From: Roseiarcus sp036489975
GTDB lineage: Bacteria > Pseudomonadota > Alphaproteobacteria > Rhizobiales > Beijerinckiaceae
Direction of reading: 5' to 3'
NCBI GenBank assembly: GCA_036489975.1
Contig: DASXES010000144.1
Coordinates: 1-64,000, forward strand
DNA length: 64,000 nt
The notes under the pieces are model-generated. The model was given only the letters and a program-made list of their open reading frames with translations, searched no databases and was not told the origin of the DNA. The position numbers and the translations under genes were made by a program. Of the stretch, positions 1 to 8,370 are shown piece after piece. The first letter of the stretch is position 1, and the number at the start of each line of letters is the position of its first letter.

Positions 1-1074
1 GTGCCCGTCGGGGTCGCCGCCGATGTCGTAGCCGCGCCTCTGGAGCAAAGTCTGCAATTCCTTCCGTCCCTCGCGCGACAACAGCAGATCGTCGGTCGGC
101 CACGGCGTGACAATGCCGCCGCCGCCGCCAAGGCGATCGGAGAGCACGCAGGCGGCGAGCGTGTAGGATTCGGCGGCGTTGTAGGTGTAGACGACGTCGA
201 AATTGCGCGTCACCAGAAAGGCCGGCCCTTCGCGTCCTGCGGGTAGGAGCAGCCCGGCCTCGCCCTCGCCCAGCGGGCGCCCGTCGATGCGGGTCAGGCC
301 GCGCGCGGCCCAAAACGACATGGATTGTTTGGCCTTGCGCCCGGAGGGGCCAGAATAGCCGTCGGGCAGCTTGACCTCGAAGCCCCATGGGACCCCGGGC
401 CGCCAGCCCGATTTGCGGAGATAATTCGCCGTCGAGGCCAGCGCGTCCGGGGCCGAATCGACGATGTCGCGCCGTCCGTCGCCCTCGAAGTCGACCGCGA
501 GGCGCAGGAAGGTCGAGGGCATGAACTGCGTCTGCCCGAACGCACCCGCCCACGACCCGTTGAGCTTCTCGGGCGGCACGTCGCCGCGGTCGATGATCTT
601 GAGCGTCGCCATCAGTTCGGAGCGGAAATATTTGGCGCGCCCGCCGAAGCAGGCGAGCGTGGTCAGCGACTGGACGAGCGGACGGGCGCCCATCTTCTGG
701 CCGAAACGTGACTCCACCCCCCAGATCGCCGCCAGCATGTAGCGGCTGACGCCGAATTGCTCCTCGGACCGGGCAAGCGCCCGCCCCTGGGCCGCCATCG
801 CCGCGCGGCCGTCGGCGACCCGGTCGTCGCCGGTGAGGCCGTCGACATAGTCCCAGATTGGCGTCTTGAACTCCGGCTGCTGGCCCTGGAAGTCGAGCAC
901 TTTCATGTCCGGCTCGAGGCGATCGAAGGCGACGCTGAGGGTGTGAGCGGAAATTCCGTCGCGCGCCGCCTCGGCTTTGAGAGAGCCGACGCAGGCGGCG
1001 AAGTCAGCCCACGCCGGGGGCGCCATCAGGACGGCGCCTGCGGCCGCGAGGCAGCAAAGGACAAGGCGCTTCAT
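1..1074 (-). CDS. Lytic murein transglycosylase, GH103/MltB type, C-terminus cut by window edge
   Basis: Periplasmic enzyme that cleaves the glycan strand of peptidoglycan to 1,6-anhydro products. The minus frame is open for 358 codons from the ATG at 1074 to the window edge. Residues 1-23 are a Sec signal peptide. The SLT_2 domain spans roughly 25-315 and contains GVESRFG with catalytic Glu121, as in MltB. GAFGQTQFMPSTF and the RNFDVVYTYNAAESY region are typical of the family. From about residue 325 a peptidoglycan-binding type 1 repeat begins (LQTLLQRRGYDIGGDPDG) and runs off the edge. The gene is monocistronic as far as visible, with DUF4396 upstream on the same strand. Confidence 0.9.
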   Translation of the reverse strand, partial: MKRLVLCCLAAAGAVLMAPPAWADFAACVGSLKAEAARDGISAHTLSVAFDRLEPDMKVLDFQGQQPEFKTPIWDYVDGLTGDDRVADGRAAMAAQGRALARSEEQFGVSRYMLAAIWGVESRFGQKMGARPLVQSLTTLACFGGRAKYFRSELMATLKIIDRGDVPPEKLNGSWAGAFGQTQFMPSTFLRLAVDFEGDGRRDIVDSAPDALASTANYLRKSGWRPGVPWGFEVKLPDGYSGPSGRKAKQSMSFWAARGLTRIDGRPLGEGEAGLLLPAGREGPAFLVTRNFDVVYTYNAAESYTLAACVLSDRLGGGGGIVTPWPTDDLLLSREGRKELQTLLQRRGYDIGGDPDGH

Positions 1075-1147
1075 GCTTCGATCATCCGCGGTCCGGGATT
1101 CCCGTTGAGGTTGCGCCGCCTCGCGTCCTGGTTGACCCAAGGACACG

Positions 1148-1834
1148 CTACATCCTCTCCTTTATTCCGGAGCGGATGAGCAGCCAGTTAACGGGATAGG
1201 TGGTCGCGAATCCGAGCACCATGGCGATCTGCATCATCAGCCAGTAGGACCAGTCGGTCGGCGCCATCGCCGGCCACTGATGGGCGCGATAGATCATCCA
1301 GGCGAACATGCCAACCTCGTAGGCGATCAGCGAAAGCGTGTCCGCTTTCGCCGCCGCGATGATTCCCGCCCGGAAGCTCAGGCCCCGCATCGGCGCGATG
1401 GCGAAATACTGGAAGGCGATCCCCGCTGCATAGGCGAGCACAAAGCTCAAAGCGAGCCGACCCACGAGCGGGGAGCCAAACAGCGCGACGCCAAGGCCGA
1501 GCGCGACCCATTCGGCGGCGAAATCGCCAAGCGCGCATCCCGCGCCGCAATGGGCGGCGCCCTTGAAGACGGCCTGCCACATCGGCGGGTCTTCCTTCGC
1601 CGCCGCGTGCGAATGTCCGCCGCCTCCATGCTCGGCGAGCGCCGCGCGGCCGAAGGCGAAATAGAACGGCAGGCCGAGCGGCCCCCAATAGAGCATCGTC
1701 AGCGGCCACACCGCGTCCATCACGCCCATCTTCTGCCGCCGTCCAAGGATGAAAATATCGGCGAGCGCGATCAACGCCGAGCCGATCGAGAGCCAGACAT
1801 AGACAAAGGCGAACGATTCGAAGCCGTTTGACAT
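1148..1834 (-). CDS. DUF4396 domain-containing membrane protein
   Basis: A 228-residue inner-membrane protein with about five or six hydrophobic segments (near residues 9-30, 42-62, 105-125, 130-150, 165-185 and 195-215). A short His-rich loop (HGGGGHSHAAA, about 69-79) lies between the second and third segments. The AAHCGAGCALGD motif at about 92-103 is the hallmark of DUF4396. The conserved His and two Cys suggest metal binding, but no function is established. The start ATG at 1834 lies in a plausible context. It stands alone between the transglycosylase gene and the PEP-CTERM phosphoesterase, and no operon partner hints at a role. Confidence 0.8.
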   Translation of the reverse strand: MSNGFESFAFVYVWLSIGSALIALADIFILGRRQKMGVMDAVWPLTMLYWGPLGLPFYFAFGRAALAEHGGGGHSHAAAKEDPPMWQAVFKGAAHCGAGCALGDFAAEWVALGLGVALFGSPLVGRLALSFVLAYAAGIAFQYFAIAPMRGLSFRAGIIAAAKADTLSLIAYEVGMFAWMIYRAHQWPAMAPTDWSYWLMMQIAMVLGFATTYPVNWLLIRSGIKERM

Positions 1835-2032
1835 GAAGGAGCGCCTCGTGAACCGCGCCCGGCGGCGAGCGCGCGCTCATGGTTGAAGCATCGGCCTTTC
1901 GCGAGCGCTGGATTTCTTTCGCCACGGAAGGGAGACGGAATGATATGCCTCAGTCCGGAAAAAGGTTCCCGGCTCGGAGTAGGCTAAACGAGCGCTCCGG
2001 CCTGGGCGACGGGTCAATAATGGGATTGAAAA

Positions 2033-2053
2033 GGGCCGTCCCACGAACGGCCC
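2033..2053 (-). terminator. Rho-independent terminator after the PEP-CTERM phosphoesterase gene
   Basis: On the minus strand a perfect 7-bp GC stem (GGGCCGT / ACGGCCC) with a 7-base loop is followed by TTTT. It lies about 30 bases past the stop codon of the phosphoesterase gene. Confidence 0.65.
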
Positions 2054-2084
2054 CCTGCCTGCAACGGCGCGTGAACTGGGGGTC

Positions 2085-3353
2085 TCAGGCCGCGACGACA
2101 CGCTTGGACACAAGTCCCCCTCTGCGGCGATACGCGGCGGCGCCGGCAAGACCGGCGAACCCAAGACCCATCATCACCCAGGTCGACGTTTCGGGGACCG
2201 CGCCCGGAATCGCGCCGGGCTTGAACAGGTCGCTCAAGTCGGTCGCGCCCCCGGCGGCGCCGAGATAGGGCCCGTCGGCTTCGACTCGGAATATGTTCTG
2301 CAGCGTGACGACATCGGAAGAGTGCGTGTAGTCGATGTCGTTGGTGTAGGCGTTGCCCTTGGCGAGCGGCGAGATGACAATCTCGGTGCTGGTGTAGCCG
2401 GCGGTGTCGACCGCGCCCTCGCCTTCGGTCTCGTCGTTCCAGATCACGATTGCGCCATTGTCCTTGAACGCTTGCGAGGCCTCGATTTCCGGAACGATCA
2501 TCGACAGGAAATTGTCGCCTTGGGCGATCTGCTCGGAATCCGTTCCGGCCTTGTAAGTGACGCCGTCATAGATGAAGTCGGTGTTCAGCGCGGTATGCAT
2601 GTCATTGTACTGATCCGGCGTGATCAGATTGTAGCGCGCAACCGTATTGCTGTTGAGGTCGGTTTGAAGCTGCTGGAGTGGGGCATAGAACTGCGCTTCG
2701 GGGTTGCTCGGCGAGGTGTCAGGGGCTGTGGCCGTTCCGCCGTTCGTGGCGGTGAAGAAGAGCTGCCCGTCGTGCTTGGCGGCAAAGTTATACTGATGCG
2801 AGCCATTGTATGCATTGGTGTAGTCGGCGGACGTGCCTGAGAACGAGCTTGTCGGCACGGTCCACCCGCTCTTCGGCGCGACCGTCCCGGTCAGCGTGTT
2901 CTTGCCGGGCGCATTGACCGAGCCGCTGTTGGGAACAAGGTCAATGTCCTCCTGGTAGGACTTCCAACCCGAGGCGCCGTATTTGGTCTGCAGGAGGGCG
3001 CTCAAGTTCGGTCCCTTGACGATGTTGTTCGGATAGGGATCGCTGTCATTGAGCGGTCCGTGCTTGCCTGATTCCTGCCAGACGTAGTTTGGCTCGGAAG
3101 GATGGACGCCAGGCACGTTCTGATAGTTGCTGGCGTAGGAGGTCATCGCAGCGTTGGGATTGCCTGGCGTGATCAGGCTGTTGAGGAACGGTGCGGCGGA
3201 GTTGCCGAGGAGTTGTTCCGGGCTGTTCGCGCCGGCCGGCTGCGTGAAATTGTGGTTTTCGAGGTCGATGTAGAACACATCGCCGATTTGCTGAGCTTGC
3301 GCCGAGCTGGCGACGAGGAGAGCGAATAGGGAAACGCCGATTGTTCGTGACAT
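2085..3353 (-). CDS. PEP-CTERM-anchored phosphoesterase (phospholipase C/acid phosphatase superfamily)
   Basis: Predicted exported phosphoesterase of the PF04185 alkaline-phosphatase-like superfamily. The start ATG at 3353 is preceded by AAAGGAG at good spacing, so 12 upstream in-frame residues are discarded. Residues 1-20 form a signal peptide ending ASSAQA. FYIDLENHNFT near residue 25 is the N-terminal metal-binding strand of the family, and VIWNDETEGEG and the DYTHSSDVVTLQNIF block near the C-terminal third are the matching distal motifs. The tail has VPETSTWVMM, a hydrophobic stretch and an RRR cluster, the PEP-CTERM signal read by an exosortase. No exosortase gene is in the window. The substrate is unknown. 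Confidence 0.85.
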   Translation of the reverse strand: MSRTIGVSLFALLVASSAQAQQIGDVFYIDLENHNFTQPAGANSPEQLLGNSAAPFLNSLITPGNPNAAMTSYASNYQNVPGVHPSEPNYVWQESGKHGPLNDSDPYPNNIVKGPNLSALLQTKYGASGWKSYQEDIDLVPNSGSVNAPGKNTLTGTVAPKSGWTVPTSSFSGTSADYTNAYNGSHQYNFAAKHDGQLFFTATNGGTATAPDTSPSNPEAQFYAPLQQLQTDLNSNTVARYNLITPDQYNDMHTALNTDFIYDGVTYKAGTDSEQIAQGDNFLSMIVPEIEASQAFKDNGAIVIWNDETEGEGAVDTAGYTSTEIVISPLAKGNAYTNDIDYTHSSDVVTLQNIFRVEADGPYLGAAGGATDLSDLFKPGAIPGAVPETSTWVMMGLGFAGLAGAAAYRRRGGLVSKRVVAA

Positions 3354-3586
3354 CAGTTGCTCCTTTGCGTGCGGCGTCCCAGTCCGCACGCCTCGCGAAG
3401 AGATGGACGACGCGAATTTAGCGGCGTCTGATGACGCTTCGTCGCCATACCGATGACAGAACGTTGACGCTCAGGTGACAGCAAAGCGAAGGCGCCGTCG
3501 TTCGCTCAGATGCCGCGCTCCACGGGGACAGCGGCTGTTGACAGCGTCGCTCGCGGGCCGAATATGACCCGCCAAACTTTCACCCC

Positions 3587-4018
3587 ATGGACATGAACAG
3601 AATCGCTGGACGAATGTTGGCGCTTTTCGCGCTGGGAACGGCGCTTTGCCTCGCCGCTCCCGCGCTTGCGGATTTGCGCATGTGCAATAACACCAACAAC
3701 CGGGTCAGCGTCGCGATCGGTTATACGGACGGCCAGGGCTGGGTCAGCGAAGGCTGGTGGAATCTCAAATCGCTCGACTGCGTGACGCTTTTGCGCGGCG
3801 CTCTGGCCGCCGAATATTACTATCTCTATGCAATGGACGAGCGCGGCGGCGAGTGGAAGGGCAAGGTCTTCATGTGCACGTCGGATCGCGAGTTCAAGAT
3901 CGTCGGCCGGCAGGATTGCTTTGCCCGCGGCTTTAACCGCACCGGCTTCTTCGAAGTCGACACCGGCAAGGACGCCAAAAGCTGGACGGTGCAACTGACC
4001 GACCAGGCGAACCCCTGA
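3587..4018 (+). CDS. DUF1036 domain-containing secreted protein
   Basis: A 143-residue protein with an N-terminal signal peptide (about 1-28, cleavage after PALA) and a DUF1036 domain over the rest. The conserved core is LRMCNNTNNRVSVAIGY, GWWNLKSLDC and the FYF-like aromatic stretch, with several conserved cysteines (around residues 32, 65, 104 and 113) that could form disulfides. DUF1036 proteins are small periplasmic proteins common in alphaproteobacteria and often lie near pyruvate kinase, as here, but their biochemical role is not established. A second ATG two codons downstream is an equally possible start. Confidence 0.85.
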   Translation: MDMNRIAGRMLALFALGTALCLAAPALADLRMCNNTNNRVSVAIGYTDGQGWVSEGWWNLKSLDCVTLLRGALAAEYYYLYAMDERGGEWKGKVFMCTSDREFKIVGRQDCFARGFNRTGFFEVDTGKDAKSWTVQLTDQANP

Positions 4019-4093
4019 TGCGCGGAGGCCCACGGCCTCCCTCCAGGCAGAAACGAGAGCGGCGGCAATCGCCGATTGTGGGAGGAGTATGAA

Positions 4094-5515
4094 GTGCAGG
4101 CCCGTCGCCGCCGCGTCAAGATCATCGCCACCCTCGGCCCCGCCTCGGCCGACCGCACGACCATCGCCGACCTGTTCGCCGCCGGCGCCGACGTCTTCCG
4201 CATCAACATGAGCCACGCCTCGCATGACGTCATGCGCGAGCGGGTGGCGATGATTCGATCGCTTGAGGAAGAAACCGGCCGCCCGATCGGCGTCCTCGTC
4301 GATCTGCAGGGACCCAAACTGAGACTCGGCGCCTTCGCCGGCGGCGGCGTCGACCTGCGCAAGGGAGACATTTTCGCTCTCGACGGCGACCCGTCGCTCG
4401 GCGGACCCTCGCGCGTCTATCTGCCGCATCCGGAAATCCTGAGTTCGCTCGCGCCCGGCCACCGGATTCTGATCGACGACGGCAAGGTGCTGCTGCGCGT
4501 CCTCGACGCAGCGCCGGGACGCGCTTCGACCGTCGCAGAGGTGGCGGGACGGCTGTCGGACAAGAAAGGCGTGAGCCTGCCCGACACGACCATTCCGACT
4601 TCCGCCATGACCGACAAGGACCGCGCCGACCTCGCCGCGGCGCTCGAGGAAAATATCGACTGGATCGCGCTCTCGTTCGTTCAGCGTCCCGAGGACGTCG
4701 CCGAGGTCAAGACGATCGCCAGGGGCCGCGCCCTGGTGATGGCCAAGATCGAGAAACCCCAGGCGGTCGAGCGCATCGACGAGATCATGGCGGTCGCCGA
4801 CGCGCTAATGGTCGCGCGCGGCGATCTTGGCGTGGAAATGCCCCTTGAGCGCGTGCCCGGCATCCAGAAGACCCTGACCAGACTCGCGCGCCGGCTCGGC
4901 AAGCCGGTCGTCGTGGCGACCCAGATGCTGGAGTCGATGATCTCCGCGCCGGTGCCGACCCGCGCGGAAGTGTCGGACGTCGCGACCGCGGTGTTCGAGG
5001 GAGCCGACGCCATCATGCTGTCGGCGGAAAGCGCCTCGGGCCGATATCCGCGCGAGGCGGTGGCGACCATGAACAGCATCGCGGAAGCGGTGGAATCCGA
5101 GGGGATCTATCCCTCGATCATCGAAGCGCAGCGCGCAGCGCCCGAGGCGACGGGCGCGGACGCGATCGCCGAAGCGACGCGGGACGTCGCGGAAACCCTC
5201 GACCTCAAAGTGATCTGCGCCTGGACCAGTTCGGGCTCGACCGGCCTTCGCATCGCCCGTCAGCGCCCGCGCTCCTCCATTCTGGCGCTGACTCCGATCG
5301 AAGCCGTGGCGCGCCGTCTCGCGGTGGTCTGGGGCGTGCATCCGGTCATCACCGACGATGCGCGCGATGAGCGCGACATGGCCGATCGCGCCTGCCGCCA
5401 TGCCTATATCGAGGGTTTCGCCGGCGAGGGCGAGCGCATCATCGTGGTCGCTGGCGTGCCGTTCGGGACCCCGGGCGCCACCAACAATCTGCGCATCGCG
5501 ACCGTCGGGACTTAG
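4094..5515 (+). CDS. pyk: Pyruvate kinase
   Basis: Converts phosphoenolpyruvate and ADP to pyruvate and ATP in glycolysis, in the cytosol. About 473 residues, the usual length. The N-terminal barrel starts at VKIIATLGPAS. FRINMSH, the K-I-E-K-P-Q catalytic lysine block, MVARGDLGVE (metal ligands) and ATQMLESMISAPVPTRAE are all present, and a C-terminal allosteric domain starts near residue 345. GTG at 4094 is preferred because GGAGGAG lies seven bases upstream; an in-frame TTG at 4076 would place that Shine-Dalgarno inside the gene. It follows DUF1036 by about 75 bases and converges with the cytochrome gene. Confidence 0.95.
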   Translation: MQARRRRVKIIATLGPASADRTTIADLFAAGADVFRINMSHASHDVMRERVAMIRSLEEETGRPIGVLVDLQGPKLRLGAFAGGGVDLRKGDIFALDGDPSLGGPSRVYLPHPEILSSLAPGHRILIDDGKVLLRVLDAAPGRASTVAEVAGRLSDKKGVSLPDTTIPTSAMTDKDRADLAAALEENIDWIALSFVQRPEDVAEVKTIARGRALVMAKIEKPQAVERIDEIMAVADALMVARGDLGVEMPLERVPGIQKTLTRLARRLGKPVVVATQMLESMISAPVPTRAEVSDVATAVFEGADAIMLSAESASGRYPREAVATMNSIAEAVESEGIYPSIIEAQRAAPEATGADAIAEATRDVAETLDLKVICAWTSSGSTGLRIARQRPRSSILALTPIEAVARRLAVVWGVHPVITDDARDERDMADRACRHAYIEGFAGEGERIIVVAGVPFGTPGATNNLRIATVGT

Positions 5516-5537
5516 TCCGGCGAATCGCCGAACGCCG

Positions 5538-6035
5538 TCACTTGCCCGAGAACGACTCGTCGCTGAACGGCGAGGTTTCGATCGGCGACAGTCTCGGAAT
5601 CCGGATCTTGATGAAACCGACCGCGCTCGCCTGGTGACAATCGTTGCACGCGTTCGTCAGCTTGCTGAAGGACTTGACGAACCTGGCTGTGTCCTTCGCC
5701 TCGATGGCCTTGCCGAGTTCGTCGGCCGCCGGGTTCATCATGGTCATGTCGGACTTGGAATTGTTCGGGTAAAGCCTCTTCGCGTCGACGACGTTGGCTC
5801 GGATCTGGATCAATTCATAATTGGCGAGGGGCCAGTTCTGCACCGCGCCCGCGTACCACAGTTTGAAGTGTCCGAGTTGCGTCAGGATCATCAGCGAGTT
5901 CAGCCGCGGCGTATAGGCCTCATGCGCTGGCCGCGCCTCAGGCGCCGGCGCCTGTTTCTGCTCGTCGGCCAAAGCCGCGAGCGAAGCCGCGGCGCACAGG
6001 GATGCGGCGATCGCCAGATGTCTGAGCGTGACCAT
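5538..6035 (-). CDS. Secreted monoheme cytochrome c
   Basis: A 165-residue periplasmic protein with a signal peptide (about 1-23, ending ALA) and one CxxCH heme-c site (C130, C133, H134) near the C-terminus, preceded by a helical domain. The C-terminal heme position and the N-terminal helical region with a possible distal Met ligand (MILTQLGHFKLWY) resemble the cytochrome c-556/c-prime fold rather than mitochondrial-type class I. The start ATG at 6035 sits behind GGGGGA; the longer frame upstream has no signal peptide and is rejected. No redox partner is adjacent, so its electron-transfer role is unknown. Confidence 0.8.
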   Translation of the reverse strand: MVTLRHLAIAASLCAAASLAALADEQKQAPAPEARPAHEAYTPRLNSLMILTQLGHFKLWYAGAVQNWPLANYELIQIRANVVDAKRLYPNNSKSDMTMMNPAADELGKAIEAKDTARFVKSFSKLTNACNDCHQASAVGFIKIRIPRLSPIETSPFSDESFSGK

Positions 6036-6242
6036 CGCGCATTCCCCCAAATCGCCGCCAGATCGAAAGCGCCAGGCTGGTTTTTTTACCGCCATCCGCC
6101 GACGCCTGCGATCTCCAGGGAAAACCTGCCCCAACTTTGGGTTTGAGACAAGTTCGTTGCGTGGGAGGGTCGGCGCGAAGATTTATAAACCCCCTCGCCA
6201 TCGATCGACCAATGCCCGGTTCCCTTAAGTGGTCGTTGCAAT

Positions 6243-6686
6243 TCACCTGGCTGCGGCTGACGGTGCAGATTGCCGTCTGCCAAGGCTCGTGAAGAAGCGA
6301 AGGAGATAGCCATCTGGGTCGATGACGACGAACTGCCGATTGCCCACTTCTTCGTCGCCCCGTCGATACCAGCGTTCCTCAAGCGGGATATGGATGGCGG
6401 CGCCCGCCCTTAACGTCTCCGTATGCAAATGGTCGACGTCGGGAACCTCGATCTGAAGGTTGATCCCTCTCCCGAACGGGTATTCGAGGGGAGCCGTGCG
6501 AAACCGGCGTCCTGGGCCCTCCGCCTGTTCGAGCATCAGGTGAATAGGTCCGCGCGTCAGATAAGCGAACCGCTCCTCGGGACGTTCAATGCGGACACGG
6601 AACCCAAGAATGTCCACGTAGAAGCTCAAGGACCGCGCGAGATCGGCAACGTCAAGTTCGGGAACGACGGGCGGCGTAGTGGCCAT
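6243..6686 (-). CDS. VOC superfamily (glyoxalase/bleomycin-resistance-like) protein
   Basis: A 147-residue cytosolic protein made of two beta-alpha-beta-beta-beta modules typical of the vicinal-oxygen-chelate fold. PELDVADLARSLSFYVDILGFRV at the N-terminus, the HLMLEQ strand, and FVVIDPDGYLLRFF at the C-terminus are diagnostic. It is closest in pattern to bleomycin-resistance-protein-like binding proteins that lack obvious glyoxalase I metal chemistry. No toxin, drug-resistance or aromatic-degradation genes lie nearby, so substrate and activity stay open. It is transcribed towards the cytochrome gene, with about 200 bases between them. Confidence 0.8.
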   Translation of the reverse strand: MATTPPVVPELDVADLARSLSFYVDILGFRVRIERPEERFAYLTRGPIHLMLEQAEGPGRRFRTAPLEYPFGRGINLQIEVPDVDHLHTETLRAGAAIHIPLEERWYRRGDEEVGNRQFVVIDPDGYLLRFFTSLGRRQSAPSAAAR

Positions 6687-6726
6687 GCAATAGTCTATCA
6701 GATCTGAGAGCGAGGCGCCGGCGGCC

Positions 6727-7602
6727 TCAGAGACCTGCGTTCACGGCGGCAAGACGCGCCAGCGCGGACCAGTCGGAATCGCCCTTTCCTTGAGCCACGC
6801 CGGACAGAAAGTGATCGTGAACCAGGCTCGCGACCGGCATCGGCGCCGCGAGCGTGTCGGCTGCCGCAAGCGCAAGGCGAATGTCTTTCAGGCCCAGCGA
6901 CATCTTGAACCCGGCCGGCTCATATTTCTGGTCGGCGATGATCGTCCCGTAAGTCTTGTAGGCGGGAGCCGAGAACAGCGTGTTGGTCAGGATTTCAAGA
7001 TAAGCGTGCGGGTCAACTCCGCCTTTGCGGACGAGCGCGAAGGCTTCGCCCAGGCATTCGATCATCGCCGCAAGCAGGAAGTTGCCGCTGAGCTTGACGA
7101 GATTGGCCGCAGACGGCTTGTCGCCGACGATGAATGTCCGCTGACCAATCGCATCGAACACGGGCTGGCACCGCGCAAGCTCTGCTTCGGGGCCTGCCGC
7201 CACGACGAAAAGCTTGGCCGCCGCCGCGGCCTCTGGCCTGCCGAAGACGGGCGCGGCGACAAAGGCTTGGCCCGCGTTTCGGTGGGCTTCCGCCAATCGC
7301 TCGGAGAGCGCCACGCTGATCGTGCTCATGGAGATATGGACGGCGCCTTTTCCGAGCGTCGAGAGCCCACTGCCGTCGCCGAAAAAGGCGGTCTCGACCG
7401 CCGCGTCGTCAGCAAGCATGGTTATCACGACCGGGCGACGGCAGGCGTCGGCTACGCTTCCGGCGACCTCGGCGCCCTGGGACGCAAGCGCCTCGGCCTT
7501 GGCGCGGGTGCGGTTGTAGACGGTGACGGAATGTCCCGTCTTGACAAGATTGAGCGCGATCGCCCCGCCCATCTGGCCAAGGCCGATAAAACCGACGTCC
7601 AT
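6727..7602 (-). CDS. NAD(P)-dependent beta-hydroxyacid dehydrogenase family protein
   Basis: About 291 residues of the 3-hydroxyisobutyrate dehydrogenase / glyoxylate reductase (GLYR1) family, cytosolic. A Rossmann GFIGLGQMGGAIA motif lies at residues 4-16. The NADP loop YNRTRAKAE and the C-terminal all-alpha domain with KLSGNFLLAAMIE (conserved catalytic Lys and Asn) follow. The ATG at 7602 starts directly at the Rossmann fold; an upstream Arg/Pro-rich in-frame extension is discarded. It reduces or oxidises a small 3-hydroxyacid or semialdehyde, but the sequence alone does not settle which. It lies 40 bases downstream of the VOC gene's start, on the same strand. Confidence 0.88.
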   Translation of the reverse strand: MDVGFIGLGQMGGAIALNLVKTGHSVTVYNRTRAKAEALASQGAEVAGSVADACRRPVVITMLADDAAVETAFFGDGSGLSTLGKGAVHISMSTISVALSERLAEAHRNAGQAFVAAPVFGRPEAAAAAKLFVVAAGPEAELARCQPVFDAIGQRTFIVGDKPSAANLVKLSGNFLLAAMIECLGEAFALVRKGGVDPHAYLEILTNTLFSAPAYKTYGTIIADQKYEPAGFKMSLGLKDIRLALAAADTLAAPMPVASLVHDHFLSGVAQGKGDSDWSALARLAAVNAGL

Positions 7603-7749
7603 GCTGGTCTCCGGTGCTGCTCTCGGGGCTGAAGGCGGCACGCGTCTCCGCGGGCGCCGAGCTGCGAATCTACCGCCCATCGCCGTTCCGCGCAAAACGG
7701 CAAGCCCAACGTCAGGCTCTTTCGCAGCCCTTCGCGGATTGAAGTTCGG

Positions 7750-8286
7750 TCAGCACTGCGGGCTTTGTCGCTCGCCGGCATATTTGCCGCTGCTGTCGTA
7801 AATGAGCTTGTGGATGACGCAAGCTCCGCCGTATCCCGCGGCGGCGGGGCCTGGAGCGGGATCGGCCCCGACATTGATGATGACCGGCGCGCTGTCGCCG
7901 ACGATGATTGGCTCGGAGGCCCCAGCCGAAGCGGGGACGCCGCCCCAACCCCAACCGCCCCAGCCGCCGAGGAGAAGCTGATTCCGGCCAAAGCGGCCGA
8001 AGCGATCGAACCGGTTGAAGCCGAAGCGACTAAACCGGTTGGCGTCAAAACGCCCAGGCCCGCTCGGGCCGAACCGACTGAAGCCGAAGCGGTTAAGACC
8101 GAAACTCGGGTTGAACCCGCGAGGCGCGATACGCGGGAAATGCCCGCCCCCAAAAGCTGGCCGGGCAAAGTGCGCCCCGACCGGCCCGCCTCCCATCCGA
8201 GCGAAGGCAGGCGCGAGGCCAAGGGAGAAGACGAGCGTCGCCGCGGCGCAGACGCGCGTCGCCCTTGTCGCAAGGGAAATACGCAT
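7750..8286 (-). CDS. Secreted Arg/Phe/Gly-rich repeat protein, function unknown
   Basis: A 178-residue protein with a signal peptide (about 1-29, ending AFA). A low-complexity centre follows (about 60-105) of short degenerate repeats such as NRFGFSRFG and FNRFDRFGRFG, then a Gly/Trp stretch (GGWGGWGWGG). The C-terminal segment (ACVIHKLIYDSSGKYAGE, ending QC) has two cysteines likely to pair. Similar short exported proteins with this C-terminal pattern occur in Rhizobiales without known function. The positive charge in the repeat could favour binding to polyanions, which is speculation. It is monocistronic between the dehydrogenase and the helicase genes. Confidence 0.7.
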   Translation of the reverse strand: MRISLATRATRVCAAATLVFSLGLAPAFARMGGGPVGAHFARPAFGGGHFPRIAPRGFNPSFGLNRFGFSRFGPSGPGRFDANRFSRFGFNRFDRFGRFGRNQLLLGGWGGWGWGGVPASAGASEPIIVGDSAPVIINVGADPAPGPAAAGYGGACVIHKLIYDSSGKYAGERQSPQC

Positions 8287-8370
8287 GGGAATGTCTCCGG
8301 CGCCGCAACGTCAATTCTACCAGCACGGCGTGGCGGTTGTCGATGGGTCATTCGGCGGCGATCGGCGCCT

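Noticed and set aside
5519..5531. CGGCGA-A-TCGCCG inverted repeat between pyk and the cytochrome gene
   Set aside because: Loop too small and no T-run; not a terminator as read.
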